DNA of 64,000 bases from Streptomyces glomeratus (lineage in GTDB: Bacteria; Actinomycetota; Actinomycetes; Streptomycetales; Streptomycetaceae). Below are positions 58,203 to 64,000 of this stretch, piece after piece. A program made the position numbers and the translations under genes. The stretch is from assembly GCF_021462825.1 (NCBI RefSeq), contig NZ_JAKEEB010000014.1:104244-168243 (forward strand). Reading direction: 5' to 3'. Position 1 is the stretch's first letter. Every line of letters begins with the position of its first letter. Under the pieces are notes generated by a model that was not told the DNA's origin, did no database searches, and saw only the letters and a program-made list of their open reading frames with translations.

Positions 58203-59191
58203 CGACCATGCCCAGGACCGCTGCGCGAACCGTGTTCCGTCCCGGGCCGACCCTCCGCCCCCGTCGCGGGGCCCAGGCGCCCGCGAGTCCCAGGGCGAAC
58301 ACGGCGGCTGTTCCGGCCCCGGTGGCGGCGCCCCGGCCGCGGCGCGACGACGTCGAGCCCGCGGCCGCCGCGGCGGTGAGTGCCTGGCTGCCCAGCGCCC
58401 CCTGCTCCCCGCGCTCCTGCGTGGATGCCACGGCGCCGGCAGCCGCCGCGCCGCGGGCCGTGCTGCGGCTCGCCGCCCTGCTCGCCCTGGTCGTCACCGG
58501 GACCGTCCTCTCCCCGGTGGTGTGCCGGCTTCCCGTCCCGCCCCGCGACCGGATCATCAGGGCCTGGTGCCGGACCGTGGTGCGCGCCGCCGGCGTCCGG
58601 GTACGGATCAGCGGTGCCGCGCCGTCCCACGGCGGCCTGCTGATGGTCGCCAACCACATCTCCTGGCTGGACATCCCGCTGCTCGCCGCCGTCCGCCCCG
58701 GCCGGATGCTCGCCAAGATCGAGGTCAGGCAGTGGCCGGTGGCCGGTGCGCTGACCGCGCGCAGCGGCGCCCTGTTCATCGACCGCGACCGGCTGCGGGC
58801 GCTGCCCGACACGGTCGCCGGAATCGCGGACGGCCTGCGCGCCGGATCCGCGGTCGTGGTCTTCCCCGAAGGCAGCACGTGGTGCGGCCGGGCGCAGGGA
58901 CACTTCCGGCGGGCGGCCTTCCAGGCGGCGCTGGACGCGGGTGTCCCCGTCCAGCCGGTGCGGCTCCACTACCGGCATGACGGCGGCCCGGCCAGCACCG
59001 CGCCCGCGTTCGTGGGGAGCGACTCCCTGCTGTCGTCACTGTGGCGGGTCCTGTCGGCGCGCCGGCTCGTCGCGGAGGTCCGGGTCGCGCCGGTCCTCGT
59101 ACCGGACGCCGGGACCGACCGACGCGACCTCGCGCTGGCCGCCCGGCGGGCCCTGGAGCTCCCGGAGGACGGACACCCGCACCGCCCGTGA
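58199..59191 (+). CDS. olsA: lyso-ornithine lipid O-acyltransferase (PlsC-like)
   Basis: This is a 330-residue membrane-bound 1-acylglycerol-phosphate acyltransferase relative. Residues 1-85 are a Pro/Ala/Arg-rich, probably disordered extension (unusual for OlsA). Then a membrane span VLRLAALLALVVTGTVLSPV. The acyltransferase motif I is VANHISWLDIPLL (H-x4-D), and motif III is VVFPEGSTWCGRAQGHFRRA; IDRDRLRALP supplies motif II. It adds the second fatty acid to lyso-ornithine lipid made by OlsB. The start GTG 58199 overlaps the olsB stop; ATG 58208 is also possible. Ornithine lipids replace phospholipids under phosphate shortage. Confidence 0.9.
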   Translation: MTTMPRTAARTVFRPGPTLRPRRGAQAPASPRANTAAVPAPVAAPRPRRDDVEPAAAAAVSAWLPSAPCSPRSCVDATAPAAAAPRAVLRLAALLALVVTGTVLSPVVCRLPVPPRDRIIRAWCRTVVRAAGVRVRISGAAPSHGGLLMVANHISWLDIPLLAAVRPGRMLAKIEVRQWPVAGALTARSGALFIDRDRLRALPDTVAGIADGLRAGSAVVVFPEGSTWCGRAQGHFRRAAFQAALDAGVPVQPVRLHYRHDGGPASTAPAFVGSDSLLSSLWRVLSARRLVAEVRVAPVLVPDAGTDRRDLALAARRALELPEDGHPHRP

Positions 59192-59428
59192 CGGCCGCCT
59201 CCTTGCTGCCGCCGACCGCACGGTTGCCACGGTGCACCGATCCGAGGACCCGCACGGGTTCATCCTCGGTCTTGCTACGGGCAGCCGCCCTCGAGAACCC
59301 CGCCCGCCGACCGGCCGGGCTGCGTTCCCCGCCGTGGCGCCGGCCGGGCGCTCCGGACGAACAACGCCTGGCCGAGACTCGGCAGTTGCGCTCGGCGCCG
59401 GCGCCCCACGCGAGCGTGGTTCGAGGGC

Positions 59429-60006
59429 TCAGTGCACGGTCGCCGCGGACGCCTCTTCCACCAGCTTGGTCACGGCGCCGGGGCGGGAGACGGACACGGC
59501 GTGGGAGGCCTTGATCTCGACGCTGTGGGAGTGGGCACGCCTTGCCATGAAGGGCTGGGCGGCGACCGGGATGTTCTTGTCCTGGGTGGTGATGAGGTCC
59601 CAGGAGGGGATCGTCCTCCAGGCCTCCTCGGTGGCCTTCTCATCGAGGGCGGAGGCGGCGATGGGGCGCTGGGCGGCGGCCGTGAGGTCCGCCGTGGAGC
59701 CCGGTACGTCGGCGGCGAACTGCCGGTGGAACTTGGCGGAGTCGCTGTTCAGGCCGCGCAGCGGATTGGCGGGGGCGATCACCGGTAGCCGTCGTGCTCC
59801 AGGCGCCTGACGACGCCGTTCCAGCTGGAGGCATCCGCGAAGGCGCCGTGGACGAGGACCACGGCCGGCTTCCTGGGCGCGGTGCCGTGCGCCGGGACGG
59901 TCGCGGGAGCGGCACCGGCGGTGGCCGTGAGGGTGACCGTGGCCAGACCGGCGACGGACGCCGGGGCGGCGGCGTGGAGCTTGGCACGGCGGGTGAGCCG
60001 CTTCAT
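59429..60006 (-). pseudogene. exported alpha/beta hydrolase, frameshifted and internally deleted
   Basis: From ATG 60006 the frame gives a signal peptide (LHAAAPASVAGLATVTLTAT) and KPAVVLVHGAFADASSWNGV, the oxyanion-hole start of an alpha/beta hydrolase. At about 59785 one G is missing, so CGG GTG becomes CGG TGA and stops the frame. The next frame continues VIAPANPLRGLNSD and then jumps straight to SAKFHRQFAADVPGS, WRTIPSWDLITTQDKNIPVA and SHAVSVSRPGAVTKLVEEA. About 100 residues including the GHSYGG nucleophile are absent. The gene therefore has both a frameshift and an internal deletion of its catalytic centre, and cannot make an active enzyme. Confidence 0.7.
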
Positions 60007-60063
60007 GACCGCTGCTTCCTCGGCCACTCCGCGTCGGAGGCGCGCCCGGCCCGATCCTTGCGG

Positions 60064-60112
60064 GAGAATGATCGTTCTCGTACGGTGGAGTCAGCGGAGA
60101 ACGATCGTTCTC
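60064..60112. promoter_or_regulatory. two 16-bp operators of the TetR GAACGATCGTTC type
   Basis: GAGAATGATCGTTCTC (60064-60079, one mismatch from perfect dyad) and GAGAACGATCGTTCTC (60097-60112, perfect) lie 33 bases apart centre to centre, three helical turns. They sit between the broken hydrolase (leftward, start 60006) and the SnoaL-like gene (rightward, start 60153). The core GAACGATCGTTC is a known style of TetR-family operator. No tetR gene is adjacent; the repressor gene has probably been lost or is distant. Confidence 0.7.
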
Positions 60113-60152
60113 TGACAGGTGTCGCCGGAGCCCCTCATCCGCTGGAGACGAC

Positions 60153-60626
60153 ATGACAGACGCACCGCGCCCTCCTCTCCCGCCCTTCACCCGGGAGACC
60201 GCCGCCGAGAAGGTGCGGCAGGCGGAGGACGGCTGGAACTCCCGCGACCCCGAGAAGGTCGCCCTCGCCTACACGGTCGACTCCCGCTGGCGAAACCGCG
60301 CGGAGTTCGTCGAGGGCCGCGACGAGATCGTCGCCTTCCTCACCCGCAAATGGCGGCGGGAACTGGAGTACCGCCTCATCAAGGAGCTGTGGGCCTTCGA
60401 GGGCAACCGCATCGCCGTGCGCTTCGCCTACGAATGCCACGACGATTCCGACAACTGGTTCCGCTCCTACGGCAACGAGAACTGGGAGTTCGACGACAAC
60501 GGCCTGATGCGCACGCGTTACGCGTGCATCAACGACCTGCCCATCAAGGAGTCGGAGCGTCTGTACCACTGGCCGCTCGGGCGACGGCCCGACGACCACC
60601 CGGGCCTCGGCGACCTGGGCCTCTGA
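60153..60626 (+). CDS. SnoaL/NTF2-like protein (DUF1348)
   Basis: This is a 157-residue cone-fold protein of the DUF1348 group, starting at ATG 60153 with TGGAGA upstream. The block FTRETAAEKVRQAEDGWNSR then VALAYTVDSRWRNRAEFVEG is the ligand pocket's first half. EGNRIAVRFAYECHDDSDNW, RSYGNENWEFDDNGLMRTRY and NDLPIKESERLYHWPLGRRP complete the very conserved family core. The family is found across bacteria and fungi, usually linked to small-molecule stress, with no proven reaction. It is most likely derepressed through the twin operators directly upstream. Confidence 0.9.
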   Translation: MTDAPRPPLPPFTRETAAEKVRQAEDGWNSRDPEKVALAYTVDSRWRNRAEFVEGRDEIVAFLTRKWRRELEYRLIKELWAFEGNRIAVRFAYECHDDSDNWFRSYGNENWEFDDNGLMRTRYACINDLPIKESERLYHWPLGRRPDDHPGLGDLGL

Positions 60627-60675
60627 CCGCCCGCCGGCCGGCTGTTCGCCGTCCGGCGAGCCGCCGCGTCACGGC

Positions 60676-61677
60676 TCAGGCGCCCAGTCCGGCGACCCGG
60701 GCCAGTCTGCGGTAGGAGTCCACGAGTGCCGTGCGGTCGTGGGTGCTCGTCGTGACGAGCACCTCCTGCGCCCCGGTCTCCTCGAGCAGGTTCTCCAGTT
60801 CCTCGGCGACCTGCTCCTCGGTGCCGGCGATGTGGCCGGCGAGCCCGGCCTCGTAGAAGCCGCGCTCCTTGGTGCTCATCGCGAGGGACTCCACATGCTC
60901 GGCGGGCGGCAGGGGCGGGAACGCGCCGTGGGTTCGCGCATACGCCATCGACCACGCCTCCGGGAGCAGGATGCGGCGGGCGTCCTCGGGGGTGGCGGCG
61001 ACCGCGATCGTGCCGGAGACGACGACATACGGCTCGCTCGCCCAGGGGGAGGGCCGGAACGTCTCGCGGTAGCGCTCGATCCCCCGGAGCATCTTCTCGC
61101 GGTTCCGCAGGTCCCCGATGACCATGGGCAGTCCGGCCTGTGCGGCGATCGCCGCGCCCTCGCCCAGGGCCAGCACGAACGGCGGTACGGTCAATCCCTC
61201 GGACGGGCGCGCATGGACTCCGGTGGTGGAGGTGCCGCGGAACCACCCCAGGAGTTCGGCGAGTTGGCCGGCGAAGTCGTCGGCGTCGTCCTTGTCGCGG
61301 CCCAGTGCCTTGCGCACCCCGTCGGTGAAGCCGACGGAACGGCCGAGACCCATGTCGATCCGGCCGGGGAAGAGGGCCTCCAGTACGCCGAACTGCTCGG
61401 CCACGACCAGCGGCCGGTGATTGGGCAGCATCACGCCGCCCGTCCCCACCCGGATGGCCCGGGTGGCCGCCGCGACGGCCGCGGCCAGCACGGTCGGCGC
61501 GGATCCGGCGACTCCGGGCACACCGTGGTGCTCCGAGACCCAGAACCGGTGGTACCCGAGCCCTTCGACCTCCTGGGCCAGTCGCACGGTGTCCCGCAGG
61601 GCCTCGGTCCCGTCGTGCCCCTCGCGGGTGCGCGAACGGTCGAGTACGGAGAAACGGGTTTCGGTCACGGGGCTCAC
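60676..61677 (-). CDS. LLM-class (luciferase-like) flavin monooxygenase
   Basis: This is a 333-residue F420/FMN-type TIM-barrel monooxygenase of the MsnO8-like group. Key segments are TRFSVLDRSRTREGHDGTEA, YHRFWVSEHHGVPGVAGSAP (flavin contact), IRVGTGGVMLPNHRPLVVAE, RIDMGLGRSVGFTDGVRKAL and EQVAEELENLLEETGAQEVL. Start is GTG 61677 (MSPVTETRF), or GTG three codons later. These enzymes oxidise diverse organics with reduced flavin; no flavin reductase is adjacent. It is convergent with the SnoaL-like gene and 48 bases downstream of the OhrR-type gene on the same strand. Confidence 0.92.
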   Translation of the reverse strand: MSPVTETRFSVLDRSRTREGHDGTEALRDTVRLAQEVEGLGYHRFWVSEHHGVPGVAGSAPTVLAAAVAAATRAIRVGTGGVMLPNHRPLVVAEQFGVLEALFPGRIDMGLGRSVGFTDGVRKALGRDKDDADDFAGQLAELLGWFRGTSTTGVHARPSEGLTVPPFVLALGEGAAIAAQAGLPMVIGDLRNREKMLRGIERYRETFRPSPWASEPYVVVSGTIAVAATPEDARRILLPEAWSMAYARTHGAFPPLPPAEHVESLAMSTKERGFYEAGLAGHIAGTEEQVAEELENLLEETGAQEVLVTTSTHDRTALVDSYRRLARVAGLGA

Positions 61678-61725
61678 AAGGCCTTCAACGCCCAGGGAGA
61701 CGGGTGATTCCCGGCCGTCGCCGCC

Positions 61726-62217
61726 TCAGCTGTCGGACACGTTCGCGGTGAGGAGGCGCAGAAGCCGTCCGGCCTCGGTCACCTGCTCGGGGGTCAGGCC
61801 CATGGCGTCGCCGATGGCGAGCGGGACCGTGCGTGCCCGGTCCCGCAGACGGGCCCCGGCATCGCTCAGGCGGATGGCGACGGAGCGCTCGTCCTCCGGG
61901 CGCCGCTCGCGCCTGAGCAGGCCACTCGACTCCAGACGCTTGAGCAGGGGCGAGAGGGTGCTGGACTCGAGCTGAAGGGCCTGACCCAAATCGCGCACGG
62001 AAATGGAGTCCTGCTCCCAGAGCACGAGCATGACCAGGTACTGAGGGTAGGTGAGGCCGAGTTCGTCCAGCAGGGGCCGGTAGCGTGCGGTGAGGGCGCG
62101 GGAAGCCGCGTACAGGGCGAAGCAGAGCTGGTCGCCCAGGAGCAGGGAACCCTCCTCGGCCGGTTCCGCCGCCGGTGCGCTCACGGCATCGCTCCTCGGT
62201 CCTGTGGTGGGCTGCAT
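61726..62217 (-). CDS. OhrR-type MarR regulator of organic peroxide response
   Basis: This is a 163-residue MarR protein. SLLLGDQLCFALYAASRALT carries the reactive N-terminal Cys of OhrR. The rest of the signature follows: YRPLLDELGLTYPQYLVMLV with two Tyr that hydrogen-bond the thiolate, LGQALQLESSTLSPLLKRLE as the recognition helix region, and RRERRPEDERSVAIRLSDAG as the wing. Peroxide oxidation of the Cys releases DNA. Start ATG 62217; a start at 62268 is possible but would run into the operators. No ohr gene is adjacent, so the target is probably the divergent hydrolase and the luciferase-like gene. Confidence 0.92.
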   Translation of the reverse strand: MQPTTGPRSDAVSAPAAEPAEEGSLLLGDQLCFALYAASRALTARYRPLLDELGLTYPQYLVMLVLWEQDSISVRDLGQALQLESSTLSPLLKRLESSGLLRRERRPEDERSVAIRLSDAGARLRDRARTVPLAIGDAMGLTPEQVTEAGRLLRLLTANVSDS

Positions 62218-62248
62218 GACCACCTTCACCCTAGCTTGTATGTCCTTC

Positions 62249-62287
62249 CTCGATTCTATCGAGTCCAAATTAGTTGTGCACGACTTA
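62249..62287. promoter_or_regulatory. MarR/OhrR operator region
   Basis: Two dyads lie between the divergent OhrR-type and hydrolase genes. CTCGAT-TCT-ATCGAG at 62249-62263 is a perfect inverted repeat. TAGTTGTGCACGACTTA (62271-62287) contains AGTTGTGCACGACT, a 14-bp dyad with one mismatch, of the TTGTGCACAA style used by MarR proteins. The AT-rich setting overlaps likely promoter elements for both genes. Confidence 0.55.
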
Positions 62288-62374
62288 ATCGGGCGCTACT
62301 CTCCTGGTTGTGCCGCCGCTCCGGCGAATACCGCGGTGGAGTCTGCATGCGGCACCGGATCCCAGGAGATCGCC

Positions 62375-63343
62375 ATGACCGGCACCACCGGTCCCCGCCC
62401 CGTCCTCGAGCCCGCCGCCCAGGCGTTCGCCGACGCCACGGCCCAGCCGCCCTACCTCTTCGACCTCGGCCCGGCCGAGGGGCGCAGGACCGTCGACCAG
62501 GTGCAGTCCGGCGAGATCGCCAAGCCCGCCGTGGACGAGGAGTGGATCACCGTGCCCGGTGGTCCCACCGCCGACGTCCGCGCCCGCATCGTTCGCCCGG
62601 CCGGATCCACGGGTGTCCTGCCGGTGATCGTCTACATCCATGGCGCGGGCTGGGTCTTCGGCAACGCCCACACCCATGACCGCCTGGTGCGTGAGCTGGC
62701 CGTCGGCGTCGGAGCCGCGGTCGTCTTCCCCGAGTACGACCTCTCGCCCGAGGCCCGTTACCCCGTCGCCATCGAGCAGAACTACACCGTCGCCCGCTGG
62801 ATCGTCACCGACGGCGCGGGCCACGACCTGGACCCGACGCGCATAGCGGTGGCCGGCGACTCCGTCGGCGGCAACATGACCGCCGCACTCACCCTCATGG
62901 CCAAGGAGCGCGGCGACGTCCCGCTGGTGCAGCAGGTCCTCTTCTACCCGGTCACCGACGCGGCCTTCGACACCGTCTCCTACCACCGGTTCGCCGAGGG
63001 CTACTTCCTGCGCCGCGACGCGATGCAGTGGTTCTGGGACCAGTACACGACCGACGAGCACGAGCGCTCCCGGATCACCGCCTCCCCGCTGCGCGCCACC
63101 ACCGGGCAACTGCGCGGGCTGCCCCCGGCCCTGGTCATCACCGCCGAGGCCGATGTGCTCCGTGACGAGGGCGAGGCCTACGCCGACAAGCTGCGCCAGG
63201 CCGGTGTCCCGGTCACCGCCGTCCGCTACCAGGGCATCATCCACGACTTCGTGATGCTCAACGCCCTGCGCGAGACACACGCCGCCGAGGCGGCCATCGG
63301 CCAGGCGATCAGCACCCTGCGCACGGCACTCGGCACCGCCTGA
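62375..63343 (+). CDS. HSL-family alpha/beta hydrolase (esterase/lipase)
   Basis: This is a 322-residue cytosolic esterase starting at ATG 62375, seven bases after GGAG. The oxyanion motif of the hormone-sensitive-lipase group is VIVYIHGAGWVFGNAHTHDR. The nucleophile Ser is in RIAVAGDSVGGNMTAALTLM (GDSxGG). The Asp is in VITAEADVLRDEGEAYADKL and the His in YQGIIHDFVMLNALRE. All catalytic residues are intact. It acts on short acyl esters in the family. The divergent OhrR-type regulator and shared operators suggest peroxide or electrophile-inducible expression. Confidence 0.94.
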   Translation: MTGTTGPRPVLEPAAQAFADATAQPPYLFDLGPAEGRRTVDQVQSGEIAKPAVDEEWITVPGGPTADVRARIVRPAGSTGVLPVIVYIHGAGWVFGNAHTHDRLVRELAVGVGAAVVFPEYDLSPEARYPVAIEQNYTVARWIVTDGAGHDLDPTRIAVAGDSVGGNMTAALTLMAKERGDVPLVQQVLFYPVTDAAFDTVSYHRFAEGYFLRRDAMQWFWDQYTTDEHERSRITASPLRATTGQLRGLPPALVITAEADVLRDEGEAYADKLRQAGVPVTAVRYQGIIHDFVMLNALRETHAAEAAIGQAISTLRTALGTA

Positions 63344-63375
63344 GCGGGACGCGCCGGTCCCGTTGGCGCACGTCC

Positions 63376-63432
63376 GGTTCAGCCGACGTGAACCCGCGGT
63401 CAACGCGGTTCAGCCGACGTGAACCCGCGGTC
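63376..63432. repeat. 26-bp tandem duplication, 31-bp period
   Basis: GGTTCAGCCGACGTGAACCC and the next six bases occur twice, at 63376-63401 and 63407-63432, identical and separated by five bases. The right copy encodes the last codons (RVHVG) and stop of the minus-strand transporter, and the left copy repeats them just past the stop. This is a recent slip or unequal-crossover duplication. Confidence 0.85.
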
Positions 63433-64000
63433 GCCGCTTCCGGTCCGGCTCCGCCTCGCGCAGCACCTCCCGGGTCACCGGGGCGACCTCGCCCTGGCCG
63501 AAGAGGAAGAACCGCAGGAAGTTGGCGAACGGATTGCCCTCGGTCCACTCGAAGTAGATGTGCGGGGTGCAGTCGGTCTGGTCGCGGACGTACAGCAGGA
63601 GGGCGGCGAGGGCGTTGGGGATGGAGGACGACTCCAGGGTGAGCACGCGGTAGCGGCCGTGCAGGACCTCGCCGCGCACGGTCAGGCCCGCCTCGAACTC
63701 CGACGGGTCGCCGACGGTCACCTCCACGAAGACGAAGTCCTCCTGCGCGGGCAGCTCGTTGTCGGCGCGGATCTGCTCGATCTTCTCGCGGTACTCGGCG
63801 ATGTCCCGCCGGTCGGGTTCATTGGCGATGAAGCGGATACGGCGGCTGGCGATGTCCCGGACGAAACGTTCCGCCATGTCGTCCAGGGTCACGCTGGTCA
63901 CGCGCAGCTCGAAGGCCCGGGCCAGCCGGGACAGCAGCGATACGAGGATGATCCCGGCGATGAAGCAGGCACCGATCTTCACACCGTCCGGCCGCTCGAT
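63410..64000 (-). CDS. C-terminal end of an APC-like transporter (5' end outside window)
   Basis: This minus-strand reading is open through the right edge. The visible 196 residues begin IERPDG then VKIGACFIAGIILVSLLSR, a last membrane span. A cytosolic domain follows (LRVTSVTLDDMAERFVRDIA; EDFVFVEVTVGDPSEFEAGL; SIPNALAALLLYVRDQTDCT; NPFANFLRFFLFGQGEVAPV). This C-terminal module is what I know from large actinobacterial amino-acid-permease-like proteins. The substrate and topology of the missing N-terminal part cannot be judged. The stop is at 63410-63412, inside a tandem duplication. Confidence 0.7.
   Translation of the reverse strand: MERPDGVKIGACFIAGIILVSLLSRLARAFELRVTSVTLDDMAERFVRDIASRRIRFIANEPDRRDIAEYREKIEQIRADNELPAQEDFVFVEVTVGDPSEFEAGLTVRGEVLHGRYRVLTLESSSIPNALAALLLYVRDQTDCTPHIYFEWTEGNPFANFLRFFLFGQGEVAPVTREVLREAEPDRKRRPRVHVG

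Noticed and set aside
1..64000. Biosynthetic gene cluster, prophage, toxin-antitoxin or anti-phage island
   Set aside because: No polyketide, peptide synthetase, terpene, lanthipeptide, integrase, phage structural, restriction or CRISPR genes were recognised; accessory traits are scattered single genes.

Overview
The window is high-GC actinobacterial chromosome, almost certainly Streptomyces. The evidence is the third-position GC bias, GTG and TTG starts, SpoIIE-type phosphatase, class F sortase, Rpf/LysM/M23 wall hydrolase, and the GlgA/GlgC, OlsB/OlsA and sdhCAB paralogue clusters. The order gnd - rpf ... glgA-glgC ... DGAT ... lipoprotein - methyltransferase - GGDEF/EAL protein - LysR - sdhCAB - olsBA is, from memory, that of the S. 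coelicolor SCO0975 to SCO0920 arm region. That comparison was not computed here. I saw no tRNA, rRNA, CRISPR array, prophage or classical antibiotic cluster.

Region 1 (1-6.3 kb) is a decaying accessory stretch. It holds the 3' end of a UvrA-like ABC ATPase, a frameshifted NAD(P)H-binding reductase, two small proteins, a thioredoxin remnant joined to a 5'-truncated and frameshifted IS110 transposase, an ankyrin protein, a PaaI thioesterase, the tail of a molybdopterin oxidoreductase, an enoyl-CoA hydratase, a TetR regulator, and remnants of an enolase and an unknown gene. Region 2 (6.3-14.6 kb) carries panD, a Pro-rich protein, 6-phosphogluconate dehydrogenase, an Rpf-LysM-M23 wall hydrolase, an EamA exporter, a FhuF-like Fe-S protein and the glycogen pair glgA-glgC. 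Region 3 (14.8-24.9 kb) has a secreted GH92 mannosidase, a wax ester/DGAT acyltransferase, an odd zinc-knuckle SDR, a nucleotidyltransferase, a GT87 mannosyltransferase, an HD protein, and a 58-residue small protein with a strong ribosome site and a sharply defined C terminus.

Region 4 (25-31.3 kb) resembles a general-stress and redox set: SDR, FAD-Rieske oxidoreductase, DksA-type zinc finger, zinc alcohol dehydrogenase, CBS protein and amidase. Region 5 (31.5-44 kb) has a GH85-like remnant beside an intact GH38 alpha-mannosidase, a lipase maturation factor, a PAS-GAF-PP2C-HATPase regulator, an Fpg/Nei glycosylase, an ECF sigma / unknown / anti-sigma set, an APC permease and a universal stress protein. 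With GH92 at 15 kb, the mannosidases suggest present or past use of high-mannose glycans.

Region 6 (44-49.3 kb) is a cell-surface block: polysaccharide deacetylase, class F sortase, Gly-rich and Pro-rich surface proteins with signal peptide plus C-terminal membrane anchor, a DUF4239 membrane protein and a repeat lipoprotein. Region 7 (49.6-59.2 kb) is signalling and membrane metabolism: a methyltransferase translationally coupled to a PAS-GGDEF-EAL c-di-GMP protein (RmdA-like), a LysR gene divergent from sdhCAB across a perfect 17-bp palindrome, then the ornithine-lipid pair olsB-olsA. Region 8 (59.4-64 kb) has a broken alpha/beta hydrolase, twin 16-bp operators in front of a SnoaL-like protein, a luciferase-like monooxygenase, an OhrR/MarR regulator divergent from an HSL-type hydrolase, and the 3' end of a transporter.

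The most interesting leads are the orphan small protein at 24148, the sortase cassette with non-canonical anchors, the SDR family whose catalytic Tyr is replaced, the twin TetR-like operators with no local repressor, and the orphan terminator plus hairpin at 48.1 kb.
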